A model generated the notes under the pieces. That model had not been told where the DNA came from and did not search any database. It worked only from the letters and a program-made list of their open reading frames with translations. The position numbers and the translations under genes are program-made. Below, in pieces: positions 26,938-35,760 of a stretch of 64,000 nt of DNA. This DNA comes from Hyphomonadaceae bacterium UKL13-1 (GTDB lineage Bacteria; Pseudomonadota; Alphaproteobacteria; Caulobacterales; Aquidulcibacteraceae): positions 2,983,898-3,047,897 of the forward strand of contig CP012156.1 in NCBI GenBank assembly GCA_001602435.1, given 5' to 3'. Within the stretch, counting starts at the first letter, position 1, and every line of letters begins with the position of its first letter.

Positions 26938-28381
26938 ACCTGCCGGATTGATTGCTTGATGCATCAGGCCGATTTCGACGCTTCTTTCGACGTGCCTTGC
27001 CACCCAGCCCGCCGCAATAGCCTAACAAAAACGCCCAAAACGCCGCAATTGCAGGAATAGACATCGGAAAATCAACCAAGCTTTGGGCGATTGCCGCACT
27101 GGCACCCAATAGTAGGGACACGGCTAGGACCGGCGAAGAAGACCGTACTTTGAGTCCGTTCACAGCAAAGAGAACGATACCGGTCAAAAGGATACCCCAA
27201 GCCACCATGCCAATCAGGCCTGTCTCGGAGGTTATCAACAAGATTGAGTTTTGAGGCGTAATCACAATCATCGATGATGCGATTTGGGGGGCGTCGCGGA
27301 AGGGTTCCATTGCTCGTGCAAATGTCCCCGCACCCCAACCGAGGATTGGCCGCATACGAGTAAGATCCAGCCCTGGCTCCCAATCGGCAAATCGCCCATC
27401 AAATCCTTGCGCCAAATCGAGCGGTCGGGTCGACAAGCCCAGTTGCTCCGAAGCATTCCAGCCGATGAATAAAACAAGTAGAGCCGCGACACCGAATATG
27501 CTCGTCCGAAGGTGCGCACCGGGCCGCACGATGAGGGCAAGGCCGAATATGATTCCCAACGACAAAATCCAAGCGGCGCGCGACATGGTTAGAAATATAC
27601 AAACGGCCGCTGCGGCAGCGAGCACGACAGCCCCAACCCTGACCCACAGTCTTTGCTTGCCCTTGTGTCGGCGATCTTCAGCAACAAAGGTTCCCAGACA
27701 CACCGAGAAGACCATAACCATTAGAATTGCAAAGGTGTTGGCGTTCAGGAATGGTCCTTCCATGACAGTCTCACCGCCTGACTGCTGGAACGACCTTGCC
27801 GACAAGCCTGAAGAATGCAGCATGAATGCATACATAATCACCGAAAATGTCAAAACGCCGAGCAGCCAAAGAACAATCTCCCGACGCTCACGGTCCGCTG
27901 CAAAGATAGCGCCAAACACAAAAAAGGCGACGGCGGAGCCCATGGAAACCATCGCACGAAGCGTCAGGTCAACGTCAACTGTGACGCTTTGAACCGGAAA
28001 CCAAGATTTGTTACCACCCGTCAAAAAGGGAATCGGGAGGAGCTGGGCGGCCATGACCAACCAGACAAGGACCAATCCAATCAGGGCCCATTTTGGATTT
28101 GGCACCTTGGCAAGTGCGGCTCGATTTTTTTTGTCGATTAGAGCCAGGACCAAGAGGCAGGAACTGATTGCGGCAAAGGCAGCTGTATCAAGGGGAACCT
28201 CAGCGCCGTGCCGATAGATTGCGCCAAAAAGCACGCCAAGCGCGATCAATGGCCAAAACCAGGGCCTTAAAACTTCGTGCCAAAGCTGGCTGAGCTCGCT
28301 TGGACGTTGTGGCAATGCCACCGGTTGCTCGGCGTCGCGATTGGCCCGCTGCAGGTTCTGCCTGGATGCCCCCGTCGCCAA
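26912..28381 (-). CDS. O-antigen ligase/polymerase-like membrane protein
   Basis: A 489-residue polytopic protein with about a dozen hydrophobic segments and a periplasmic loop (about residues 325-390, including DLTRMRPILGWGAGTFARAM) of the type seen in Wzy_C/O-antigen ligase proteins. It would join or polymerise lipid-linked glycans in the periplasm. The start codon is a TTG at 28381 with AGGGA about 10 nt upstream; no nearby ATG gives an intact N-terminus. The C-terminus is a basic tail (ARRKKRRNRPD). It is convergent with the hypothetical gene at 26281, sharing 26 nt. Confidence 0.75.
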   Translation of the reverse strand: MATGASRQNLQRANRDAEQPVALPQRPSELSQLWHEVLRPWFWPLIALGVLFGAIYRHGAEVPLDTAAFAAISSCLLVLALIDKKNRAALAKVPNPKWALIGLVLVWLVMAAQLLPIPFLTGGNKSWFPVQSVTVDVDLTLRAMVSMGSAVAFFVFGAIFAADRERREIVLWLLGVLTFSVIMYAFMLHSSGLSARSFQQSGGETVMEGPFLNANTFAILMVMVFSVCLGTFVAEDRRHKGKQRLWVRVGAVVLAAAAAVCIFLTMSRAAWILSLGIIFGLALIVRPGAHLRTSIFGVAALLVLFIGWNASEQLGLSTRPLDLAQGFDGRFADWEPGLDLTRMRPILGWGAGTFARAMEPFRDAPQIASSMIVITPQNSILLITSETGLIGMVAWGILLTGIVLFAVNGLKVRSSSPVLAVSLLLGASAAIAQSLVDFPMSIPAIAAFWAFLLGYCGGLGGKARRKKRRNRPDASSNQSGRFSRQRISA

Positions 28382-28689
28382 AATTTGCGTTCCCTAGCTA
28401 GTTGAGAGTTGAACCGCTTTTCTGATAGGGCTTTGTCTGCCCATGGCGTTCATAACGTGCAAGTGTAGCTCTAAGCAATCCCACTTAAACTGGCAGCCCG
28501 AAATGCTTCATATGGGGTTCATTTGAAAGATGGTTAGGTGTAGAGAAACGCGCACTCTTTGTTGGAATTCTAAAGTCTTCTAAATCATATGCTGCGGCGG
28601 GACTGCGGCACCAAACTTGCTTTAGCCGCCATGAGTTCTCATTTTGGACCTTTCAAATTACCGACTTTTCCAGATCGGGTGGAAATTGG
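28382..28689. other. Divergent intergenic region (308 nt)
   Basis: Lies between the minus-strand ligase-like gene and the plus-strand cell-wall hydrolase gene, so promoters for both must be here. No RNA gene, strong palindrome or recognisable operator was found. Confidence 0.35.
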
Positions 28690-29979
28690 ATGAAATTAAT
28701 CGGCGGACCTAGACCACGTCCAAACCGGGTGCCAGCGATAATCGCGCTGGCCGGACTGTCGAGTCTTGTCATCGGCTCTGCGGGCGTTGTTATTTGGAGC
28801 TCTTACGCACCTCCCACGACTTTGCCCGCGGGTATAGAGAAGCTGCCACCGCTGCCACCGGCCCCGGCGATCCCGAATGACCCTATGGAGCTTGCATTTG
28901 GATCCGACAGGCCAGACTGGAACTTATCTGAATTCAACGTTGAAGGGACGGCTAACAACCCTTCGGTCTATGCCAATGTCAGCAAAGAAGACGCCCGCCG
29001 CTTCAACCAAAACCTACCATTTGCAACAGAACTCGGGGCCCCAGCTCGCCCCTTCATCTTGACGGCGAACAGCCCACTTGAACGTTCACGTGCCATGCAT
29101 TGCATGAGCCTAGCGGTGTATTATGAGGCAGGTTCTGAAAGCGCCAGCGGCCAACATGCTGTTGCGCAAGTCGTCATCAATCGGATGCGACATCCTGCGT
29201 GGCCTCACTCTGTGTGTGGTGTCGTGTTCCAAGGGTCCGAGCGGCCAACCGGTTGCCAATTCACCTTCACGTGTGATGGCGCATTGAAGCGGCCGCCAAG
29301 TGGACGACGTTGGCGGATGGCCCAAGCCGTGGCTTCGTCTGCCCTAAGCGGATATGTTGCCACCGAAGTGGGCTTAGCAACACATTACCACACCGATTGG
29401 GTGGCACCGCGATGGGCCCCTAGCTTGAAGAAGCTAACCCAACTCGGCACACATATTTTTTATACTTGGAAGGGCAAAGGTGGCACGCCTGTGGCCTTCA
29501 CGGCACCCTACCCGGGAAAAGAGGCTTGGCCCCGAAAGGCGGCAGCAACCGCTCCTGAATTGGGCGAGGCAATCATCGAACCAGACCCGACTGATGGTTC
29601 AGGGCTTAGCGAAATCGATTTGGCTAAGTTGAATGCATTACGCACGCCCAATATGGCAAGTCAGCCTCAAGGTGGAACCAATGGCCTTGAGCAAAATCAA
29701 ATCGTCAACGTCCGCGCGCGCGCTGAGTCCCTAGCCGCCCAGCAAAGCAGCGCAAGCGGCTTGGACGACCCCGACCCTGCCGCCCCTTTCAGCTTGCCAG
29801 CACCGGGTAAAGACGGACTAATGCCGGATCCCGATATTTCCCAGTTGGTCGCGAAGCCGCGTACAGTGCCGGAGCAAGCAAGCCCTCGCGCCCAATCGGC
29901 GCAAGCGGCTTCACCAGCTACCCAACAAGGCACTCCTGCACGCGACAAGCAGAGCAGTCGTGCCTTGGATGGTCTGTAA
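28690..29979 (+). CDS. Cell-wall hydrolase, SleB/Hydrolase_2 family
   Basis: A 429-residue protein with an N-terminal membrane anchor or uncleaved signal (about residues 17-40). The SleB-type domain spans about residues 135-260: AVYYEAGSESASGQHAVAQV holds the conserved glutamate, followed by VINRMRHPAWPHSVCGVVFQ, QFTFTCDG and HYHTDWVAPRW. Relatives cleave peptidoglycan as lytic transglycosylases. The C-terminal third is a low-complexity proline/alanine/glutamine-rich tail. It stands 21 nt upstream of the second O-antigen ligase-like gene, so local wall remodelling may accompany glycan export. Confidence 0.88.
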   Translation: MKLIGGPRPRPNRVPAIIALAGLSSLVIGSAGVVIWSSYAPPTTLPAGIEKLPPLPPAPAIPNDPMELAFGSDRPDWNLSEFNVEGTANNPSVYANVSKEDARRFNQNLPFATELGAPARPFILTANSPLERSRAMHCMSLAVYYEAGSESASGQHAVAQVVINRMRHPAWPHSVCGVVFQGSERPTGCQFTFTCDGALKRPPSGRRWRMAQAVASSALSGYVATEVGLATHYHTDWVAPRWAPSLKKLTQLGTHIFYTWKGKGGTPVAFTAPYPGKEAWPRKAAATAPELGEAIIEPDPTDGSGLSEIDLAKLNALRTPNMASQPQGGTNGLEQNQIVNVRARAESLAAQQSSASGLDDPDPAAPFSLPAPGKDGLMPDPDISQLVAKPRTVPEQASPRAQSAQAASPATQQGTPARDKQSSRALDGL

Positions 29980-30000
29980 CCTCAGACCGGTCGCATTTGT

Positions 30001-31491
30001 ATGGAACCTTATCTGACCCAAAGCCGATCATTCGTGCTCCGAGCGAGAACGCGAAATGGTGTGTTTTGGCGAAGTGCCATTCTGACCGGAGGGAGCCTGA
30101 TCTGCCTAAGCATCAGTCCTTGGCTTAGCGCGCTGTTCGGTCTGGTGTTTTCTATTTTCCTACTGCGACCAGCGACAGCCATCTTCTGCTTATTGGGACT
30201 GGCCGCACTGTTGCCCCAAGGCAATTTGAACATTTTTGGCCCTGAAGCAGGCGAACCTGCGATCGAATTCATATTGGTATGGGCGGCTCTGTTCTTATCA
30301 GCACTCCTGATTGTTCGCGGCGATTGGCGTATTGGAACGGTGACAAAGATCACCTTGATTGCAGCCGGGCTCGGCGGCTTGATAACCCTCGCGACATCCG
30401 GTGCCTTGGTCGTCAGCATCTTTGCGCTCGCCCAGTTCTTAGTGCCCTTGTGCGCGTTAAGCATATGGCTAGACAATCTCTTTCGTCCAACGACCTGCGC
30501 GTTTGAAGCCCCATATGCGGTCGCGGGCGTTTTGACTGCTTTCGCATTTGGTTGTCTCGGGGTCTATGTTGTCGGCAACGGGTATGAATACAATAAGGTC
30601 GATTTTAACGGCCTAGCCTGGCAGCCCCAGATTGTAGGGCTATTTCTCGCCCCACTGGCCGTCTTGATCCTTTATTTGAGACGGCTCTCGCTCTGGTTAA
30701 GGCTTACGATACTGACTGTGAGCGTTGGTTTGATTTGGCTGGCCTGGAGCCGAACTGGCTTAGGCGGGCTTGTGTTGGTCGCTGCGATTGAAGCGACGCG
30801 CTTTGCCCTTAAGAAGCTGTGGAAGCCTGCCAGCGCCTCAGAGGGGTCTGGCAAGCGCCTGCGTCGCAGCCTTTCACGGCTGGGATTAGGGGGCCTCTAT
30901 GCTGCCTGTGTTATCGGGTCCTTATGGTATGCTAGCGGGACATCCACGGCAGTGATCAAGCCTGATGCACCATCCCAATTGTTCAATTTGGAGGGCTACA
31001 CCGCATCGCGGGGCATGCCGATTGCGCGTTCCTATGGCAATATTGAAGGCCACCTTGCAACGGGGATCGGGTTTGGGGTGCCTTCTGATCCAAGGCTATT
31101 GGATCCCTACACTGCCATCGAGAATCTCAGGATCCTCAAGACCGAAGGGCGGTTTGAGATTCTCATTGATAAAGGCAATTCCTATGTAGCTATTTTTGAG
31201 GAGGCCGGTTTGCTGGGCGCTCCGATCTGGCTCGCGCTCTTCTTCTTCATGCTTTACCGCGTGGCTGAAACAGGCCCCGTCGGCCGCGCGTTGGCAATTT
31301 TGTTCCTTGTCTGCGCGCTGGGAGAAGCCATTGTGTTTTCAGTCAGCGGCATTGGCTTATTGCACTGGGCGTCGTTGATCGCGGCCGCAGGCTTTGCGAA
31401 GCAGCCTCGACGGCGCGTCTCGCATCTGGTTCCAGCAGAATACACCTATGACAAGCTGGTCAAAAACCGCCGTGCCGAGGACCGAAACTAG
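30001..31491 (+). CDS. O-antigen ligase/polymerase-like membrane protein
   Basis: A 496-residue polytopic protein with about twelve hydrophobic segments and a long polar region near residues 310-400 (including GNIEGHLATGIGFGVPSDP and GNSYVAIFEEAGLLGAPIW) that resembles the periplasmic loop of Wzy and ligase proteins. It follows the SleB-type gene by 21 nt on the same strand and probably shares its transcript. It is the third Wzy/ligase-like protein in the window. No strong ribosome binding site is visible before the ATG at 30001. Confidence 0.65.
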   Translation: MEPYLTQSRSFVLRARTRNGVFWRSAILTGGSLICLSISPWLSALFGLVFSIFLLRPATAIFCLLGLAALLPQGNLNIFGPEAGEPAIEFILVWAALFLSALLIVRGDWRIGTVTKITLIAAGLGGLITLATSGALVVSIFALAQFLVPLCALSIWLDNLFRPTTCAFEAPYAVAGVLTAFAFGCLGVYVVGNGYEYNKVDFNGLAWQPQIVGLFLAPLAVLILYLRRLSLWLRLTILTVSVGLIWLAWSRTGLGGLVLVAAIEATRFALKKLWKPASASEGSGKRLRRSLSRLGLGGLYAACVIGSLWYASGTSTAVIKPDAPSQLFNLEGYTASRGMPIARSYGNIEGHLATGIGFGVPSDPRLLDPYTAIENLRILKTEGRFEILIDKGNSYVAIFEEAGLLGAPIWLALFFFMLYRVAETGPVGRALAILFLVCALGEAIVFSVSGIGLLHWASLIAAAGFAKQPRRRVSHLVPAEYTYDKLVKNRRAEDRN

Positions 31492-31515
31492 GGGCTCGCC
31501 AAAGCGGCTAACCTA

Positions 31516-32298
31516 TCAACCAGGCTTCAAGTCTGCACGCGTTACGTGCAACCAGTCGACCTTGTCAGCCTCCAAGCGGACTGAGGTCAGTCGACCGGTG
31601 GCATAGGCTCCGGTATCCACTCCGATGCGGCGATGATCGGCATAAGGCTCCATGTCTGGCGAATGGCCGTGCACCACAATCACTGGCAGAGCACGACGAT
31701 CCTCCAGAAACTCGCTACGGATCCACAAAAGGTCATCATCCTTTTGCGCTTCAATCGCTTTGCCTGGGCGAATACCGGCATGGACAAAGAAGTACCCGCC
31801 TAGGCGATAGGCGAGTCCGAGATTCTGATAAAAATCCATATGGGCACTGGGGATGGAGCCCAACAATTGCTGAGCTGCAGCCTCCCAAACCTCGGGCTCA
31901 GACCGCGCCGTCGGCGGCGTGACGCCATAAGAAAGCATGGTGGGCGCACCGCCAAATTGCAGCCATTGGGGACCAAATTCGGGATGTTGCAGGAACGTCA
32001 AAAGCGCGTCTTCATGATTCCCCTTCAAGAAAACCCAGTTAAATCGATCATTCGCTTTGGCTTCAATCAACGTGTCGATCACCCCACTTGGGTCATCGCC
32101 CTTGTCTACATAATCGCCTAAAAAAATGATCGTCGGACGAACTTGATCAAGTTGCGCACTTTTATTGGCAATGGCTTCGAGCATAGCTTGCAAGAGGCCT
32201 AGGCTGCCATGAACGTCGCCGACCGCGTAAGCGACCTTGCCCGCGGGCATGAATTGGGTGCGCGTCTTCTCTACCTTTGACCACTTCCAAAACGACAT
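31516..32298 (-). CDS. Metallophosphoesterase (serine/threonine protein phosphatase-like)
   Basis: A 260-residue cytoplasmic calcineurin-like phosphoesterase. All metal-binding blocks are present in order: GDVHGS (about residue 28), LGDYVDKGDD (about 60), LKGNHED (about 92), FVHAGIRPG (about 170) and VVHGHSP (about 210), with VDTGAYATG near the end. This is the layout of PPP-like bacterial phosphatases (PrpA or ApaH-like) that act on phosphoproteins or dinucleoside polyphosphates. It is convergent with the ligase-like gene ending at 31491. The substrate is not predictable. Confidence 0.9.
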   Translation of the reverse strand: MSFWKWSKVEKTRTQFMPAGKVAYAVGDVHGSLGLLQAMLEAIANKSAQLDQVRPTIIFLGDYVDKGDDPSGVIDTLIEAKANDRFNWVFLKGNHEDALLTFLQHPEFGPQWLQFGGAPTMLSYGVTPPTARSEPEVWEAAAQQLLGSIPSAHMDFYQNLGLAYRLGGYFFVHAGIRPGKAIEAQKDDDLLWIRSEFLEDRRALPVIVVHGHSPDMEPYADHRRIGVDTGAYATGRLTSVRLEADKVDWLHVTRADLKPG

Positions 32299-32433
32299 CT
32301 ACGCCAAAACACCTTTTGGACCTGAGAAAAATGACTGGCTGAACATGAGCGACATCTTAGCCGCATTTATCCCTTATGCGAAGCAGAGTCTGCGGCGTCG
32401 TGAATGAAACAGCCCCCGTGGGGCCTGCCGATG

Positions 32434-33537
32434 CTATTCGGACCGGCCACCCGTGGGTCGGATAGATAGGACGACCGGCTCAGACATGTCGGCCCCCTCA
32501 GAAGTAGTTTCCCAAGCTGAAGCCAAGGCAATTGTCGGCGACTGCGCTTCGCTTTCGCGACGCACGGGGGAGACTCGCGTTCCCAGATTGGTGAAAAGGC
32601 GCGAGCTGGGTTGCTCAGACTGGACCGCATCGGCCCAATCTAGCATGGATGTGCTCGACTGCCGCTTGACCCACGTATAGCCAGTCTCTTGAAAGCCAAC
32701 GATCCAATCATTGAGATTATCCAACACGAGATCGCCTTGATCAGTGGAGATCACAAGGACTGCATGCAAGCTCGTGCGCGGAGAAACGGCAACCGCCAGA
32801 TAAAGTGCGTTCTCCGGAATACCGGCATTAATCAGCGCGCGACGCTTCTCGAGGGCAAAATCCTCGCAATCGGCTAAGGGCCGTGTGCGCACGGTGCGAT
32901 ATTCCGGGGCAGAAAGTGGCATCGTCCAGAATTCGGTACGACCAAACGCAACCTGATCGGTCACACCAATCATCGCGCGATTAATTTGGCGATTGATCTG
33001 ATTGATCTGGGCTAATTGCTCACGCGTGGCATTAAAGGCACGAATGGGTCGAGCAGATGGCGCAGCCATAACACGGGCCGGGATAGAATCGCTCAAATCG
33101 GGACCCAAGCCCGTCAGCATAAAGCCGTCTTCTTGTCGCTCGGGCCGGGCGCGCGTTGTGACGGTGATGTTGCACTGCTGAGGTAAGCGACGGCAAAATT
33201 CACGCAGTCCGTCTGGCGCGGTTTCACGAACGCCTACCAGCATCGCAGTGGCTTGACGCCGGCTTGCCGGCTGTGGCCTTGCAACCGGTTCTTGCCAATA
33301 GGCCTTCGACGAGGACTCGATGCTTTCCTGATTGGCAATGCGGCGCGCTACGAGACTGTTATCGACAGGGCTGGCTTCGGTACCGACGGCTAGACGATGC
33401 GGTACCTTCTCGACGGCTGCTTGTGGCGACGGCATTGACCAATTATCGACTGGGCGATGTGTGGAAACTGTGGAGCAGGCCGCCGTAAGCCAAAGCATTT
33501 GACCAAGTATGAGTAAGCTGACTGACCGTAACTTCAC
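32434..33537 (-). CDS. Transglutaminase-like cysteine peptidase (BTLCP) lipoprotein
   Basis: A 367-residue exported protein with a GTG start at 33537 and GGGGGATGG upstream. The signal ends in the lipobox LTAAC, so the mature protein should be membrane-anchored through Cys21. The C-terminal BTLCP domain (about residues 180-305) carries the triad: Cys in LADCEDFALEKR, His in SLHAVLVIST and Asp in LVLDNLNDWI. Relatives include LapG, which releases adhesins under c-di-GMP control through LapD; neither LapD nor an adhesin gene is seen here. Residues 20-180 are poorly conserved linker. Confidence 0.87.
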   Translation of the reverse strand: MKLRSVSLLILGQMLWLTAACSTVSTHRPVDNWSMPSPQAAVEKVPHRLAVGTEASPVDNSLVARRIANQESIESSSKAYWQEPVARPQPASRRQATAMLVGVRETAPDGLREFCRRLPQQCNITVTTRARPERQEDGFMLTGLGPDLSDSIPARVMAAPSARPIRAFNATREQLAQINQINRQINRAMIGVTDQVAFGRTEFWTMPLSAPEYRTVRTRPLADCEDFALEKRRALINAGIPENALYLAVAVSPRTSLHAVLVISTDQGDLVLDNLNDWIVGFQETGYTWVKRQSSTSMLDWADAVQSEQPSSRLFTNLGTRVSPVRRESEAQSPTIALASAWETTSEGADMSEPVVLSIRPTGGRSE

Positions 33538-33951
33538 TGAACCATCCCCCAGTTGAGAGGTCAGTGTCCCACAAACATAATAAAACTTGGATTTTCTATT
33601 TGATAAAATTTTATTCTACGTCATTAAAATTGATAAATGAATTATTTATTCTAGCTTATGTTGATTTATACTAAGTTAATATCAAGTCTAATTTTTGAAT
33701 TCTCAGAGCGAATCTAGTAGAAATATATGTTTCCCGTGTTGAAAAAGCCAAATTGGCTGCCATGATGCATGGCCTCTTCTGATTTTCCGGAACATTTAGG
33801 GAGAGCAGCAAATATCCACCTCACCCGCCAAATATCCAACGAGTAAGCATAAGAAATGCCGCACCCATTGTGATAGCAATCTATTCCAATAGGCGGGGCG
33901 CACGTTATAGTCAGAGGCGTTGGGTAAAAGAATGAAAGGCCAGAGAAAATT
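33538..33951. other. A+T-rich divergent intergenic region (414 nt)
   Basis: Between the BTLCP lipoprotein gene and the Sel1-repeat gene. The segment 33580-33720 is markedly A+T-rich compared with its surroundings and probably contains both promoters. Frames in it lack gene-like composition. No RNA gene or strong palindrome found. Confidence 0.4.
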
Positions 33952-35316
33952 ATGAATCAGCCTTTCATTGCGATTATACTCGTCTTTGTATTCGCCACCC
34001 AGTTTAGTGAAGTAAAAGCTCAAAGAGCGACGGCTGGAACGGGCGACCTCGGAAGTACCACAACTGAGGGGAACACCTATTGGGTAGCCGCTCAATTGGC
34101 TTTGCAGCGCGGCGAAGGCGAGGCGGCATTTACCTCTTCCGACCGCGCCTGCCAAGAAGGAACGGCCATTGCGTGCACGGTCGCAGGGGAAATGATCGTC
34201 CAAGGCCAGACCAAGATGGGCACACCAGAGCAAAGTGTTGCGCTATTTCAAAAAGGTTGCGACCTTGGCAATGCCAACGCTTGTCAGGGTTTGGGTCTGA
34301 TGCTTGTGCAAGGCATTGGTGTGGCCGCGGATGCCAAAAAAGGGCAAAACGTCATGCAGAAGGCCTGTCAGGCCAGCAACGCGATGGCCTGCGTCAATCT
34401 TGGCCTCATGTATAGAATGGGCTTGTTTGGCCCGCCTAACCCTAAAGAAGCCAATCTTTACCTCAATCGCGCTTTGGCGCTTCAGCCTGATAATGAGTTA
34501 GCTCTACAAGCGATCAAAGAAATCGGCCAGGCACCGCAAGTCCGCCCCCCCGCCGGTTCACCTCAAAAGCCATCTGCGCCAACGGTATCGACGACAGAAT
34601 TGCGCGGCCGGCTCGCCAGTAATCCTGCCCCGGCCATGACAGCGGCATCAGGACCACAAGCTGCTCCGAATACTTGTTGGGACTACGTCACAACACAATG
34701 GAACACGGCGCGCGAATTCACGCCATCAAAGCCAACATGGAATCCCCCCGCATCCGTACAAGCTGTCACTTTAGGTGACGCACAAACAATTGGCCTGCTG
34801 ATGCTTATGGCCAGCAGATCAGGGGCCACCCTGCCCGCTGGCATCCAATCACTGGCGGACTGTCAAAGCCACTATGAGACCGCCCTGAGAGCTTTCCTGA
34901 GACAGCAATGGACCATTGCCCCCAATGCGTTGGCCCAGAACACCGTCATGCAAGTCAACCCTTCAATTGAATTGGCAGGCCAAACGGCAAATGGGGAGCA
35001 AACACTCCTGCTTATGATCGATATCGGCGGTAGCAGCCCACGGCCGCCGCCCTACGCCGACAAGACCTTTGCTATGTTCCGAGTGAATTGTGATGCGGGA
35101 GAAGTCACGCCCCAATTCTTCTTTCAAACCGACCGGCAAGGAAAACTGCAGCCAGCAACGACCAGTTCGATCGCCGCACCGCCTGCCACAGTCTCCGAAC
35201 GCGCTCGAAGACTGGGCTGCGCCCCCCAATCAGAGCGACGCCTCTGGACGCAGCTAAGCGGCCTTGAGGCAGCGCTCTCACTACGATTTGAACAGGATCA
35301 ACAGCAAACCCCTTGA
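33952..35316 (+). CDS. Secreted Sel1-repeat protein, unknown function
   Basis: A 454-residue protein with a Sec signal peptide (IAIILVFVFATQFSEVKAQ). Residues about 50-190 hold Sel1-like repeats with conserved cysteines (LFQKGCDLGNANACQGLGLM, KACQASNAMACVNLGLMYR); the paired cysteine pattern resembles disulfide-stapled cysteine-rich Sel1 proteins. The remaining 250 residues start after a proline-rich linker, contain NTCWDYVTTQWN and have no recognised fold. Probably periplasmic. It is followed by YggT and folD on the same strand. Confidence 0.78.
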   Translation: MNQPFIAIILVFVFATQFSEVKAQRATAGTGDLGSTTTEGNTYWVAAQLALQRGEGEAAFTSSDRACQEGTAIACTVAGEMIVQGQTKMGTPEQSVALFQKGCDLGNANACQGLGLMLVQGIGVAADAKKGQNVMQKACQASNAMACVNLGLMYRMGLFGPPNPKEANLYLNRALALQPDNELALQAIKEIGQAPQVRPPAGSPQKPSAPTVSTTELRGRLASNPAPAMTAASGPQAAPNTCWDYVTTQWNTAREFTPSKPTWNPPASVQAVTLGDAQTIGLLMLMASRSGATLPAGIQSLADCQSHYETALRAFLRQQWTIAPNALAQNTVMQVNPSIELAGQTANGEQTLLLMIDIGGSSPRPPPYADKTFAMFRVNCDAGEVTPQFFFQTDRQGKLQPATTSSIAAPPATVSERARRLGCAPQSERRLWTQLSGLEAALSLRFEQDQQQTP

Positions 35317-35385
35317 ATAGAGGCGTGCTTTCGCCCACTTGAGGGCGGCTAGTGGCGCTTGTTAGGCCACGCGAGGAGAAATGTC

Positions 35386-35676
35386 ATGGGTCCACCAGGT
35401 CCAGTTGAATGGCTTTTGGGTACAGTTTTGGGTCTCTACCTGTGGGTCGTGATCGCGGGAGCTGTGATGAGCTGGCTCGTCGCTTTTGACATCATCAATC
35501 TACGAAACCGCTTTGTTGCGACAATCTATGACACGTGTGAGCGCCTAACGACGCCAGCGCTCAACCCGATCCGCAAAGTAATCCCAAATCTGGGTGGTGT
35601 GGATTTGTCTCCGGTTGCTTTGATCATTGGCATCCAGTTTCTGCAAAACTTCGCAGTTCCCCTCATTCCGTTCTGA
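35386..35676 (+). CDS. YggT family integral membrane protein
   Basis: A 96-residue membrane protein. The ATG at 35386 is chosen because GAGGAG lies 7 nt upstream; an upstream TTG adds nine residues. Two hydrophobic segments (about 10-33 and 70-92) flank the conserved cytoplasmic part with LRNRFVATIYDTCERLTTPALNPIRKVIP and DLSPVALIIGIQFLQ pattern elements of the YGGT family. The family is linked to osmotic stress and cell-envelope functions without a defined activity. It precedes folD by 84 nt. Confidence 0.9.
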   Translation: MGPPGPVEWLLGTVLGLYLWVVIAGAVMSWLVAFDIINLRNRFVATIYDTCERLTTPALNPIRKVIPNLGGVDLSPVALIIGIQFLQNFAVPLIPF

Positions 35677-35730
35677 TCTGAACACAGTGCCCTGATCTTG
35701 TTTGGATGGGGCCACACAGGATAGAGAAAA

Positions 35731-35749
35731 GCCTCACTGACCCTGAGGC
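35731..35749 (+). promoter_or_regulatory. Small hairpin in the folD leader
   Basis: GCCTCA, 7-nt loop, TGAGGC, ending 11 nt before the folD ATG at 35761. The downstream arm abuts the GAGGA ribosome binding site, so folding could affect translation. Confidence 0.3.
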
Positions 35750-35760
35750 GAGGACTTCCC

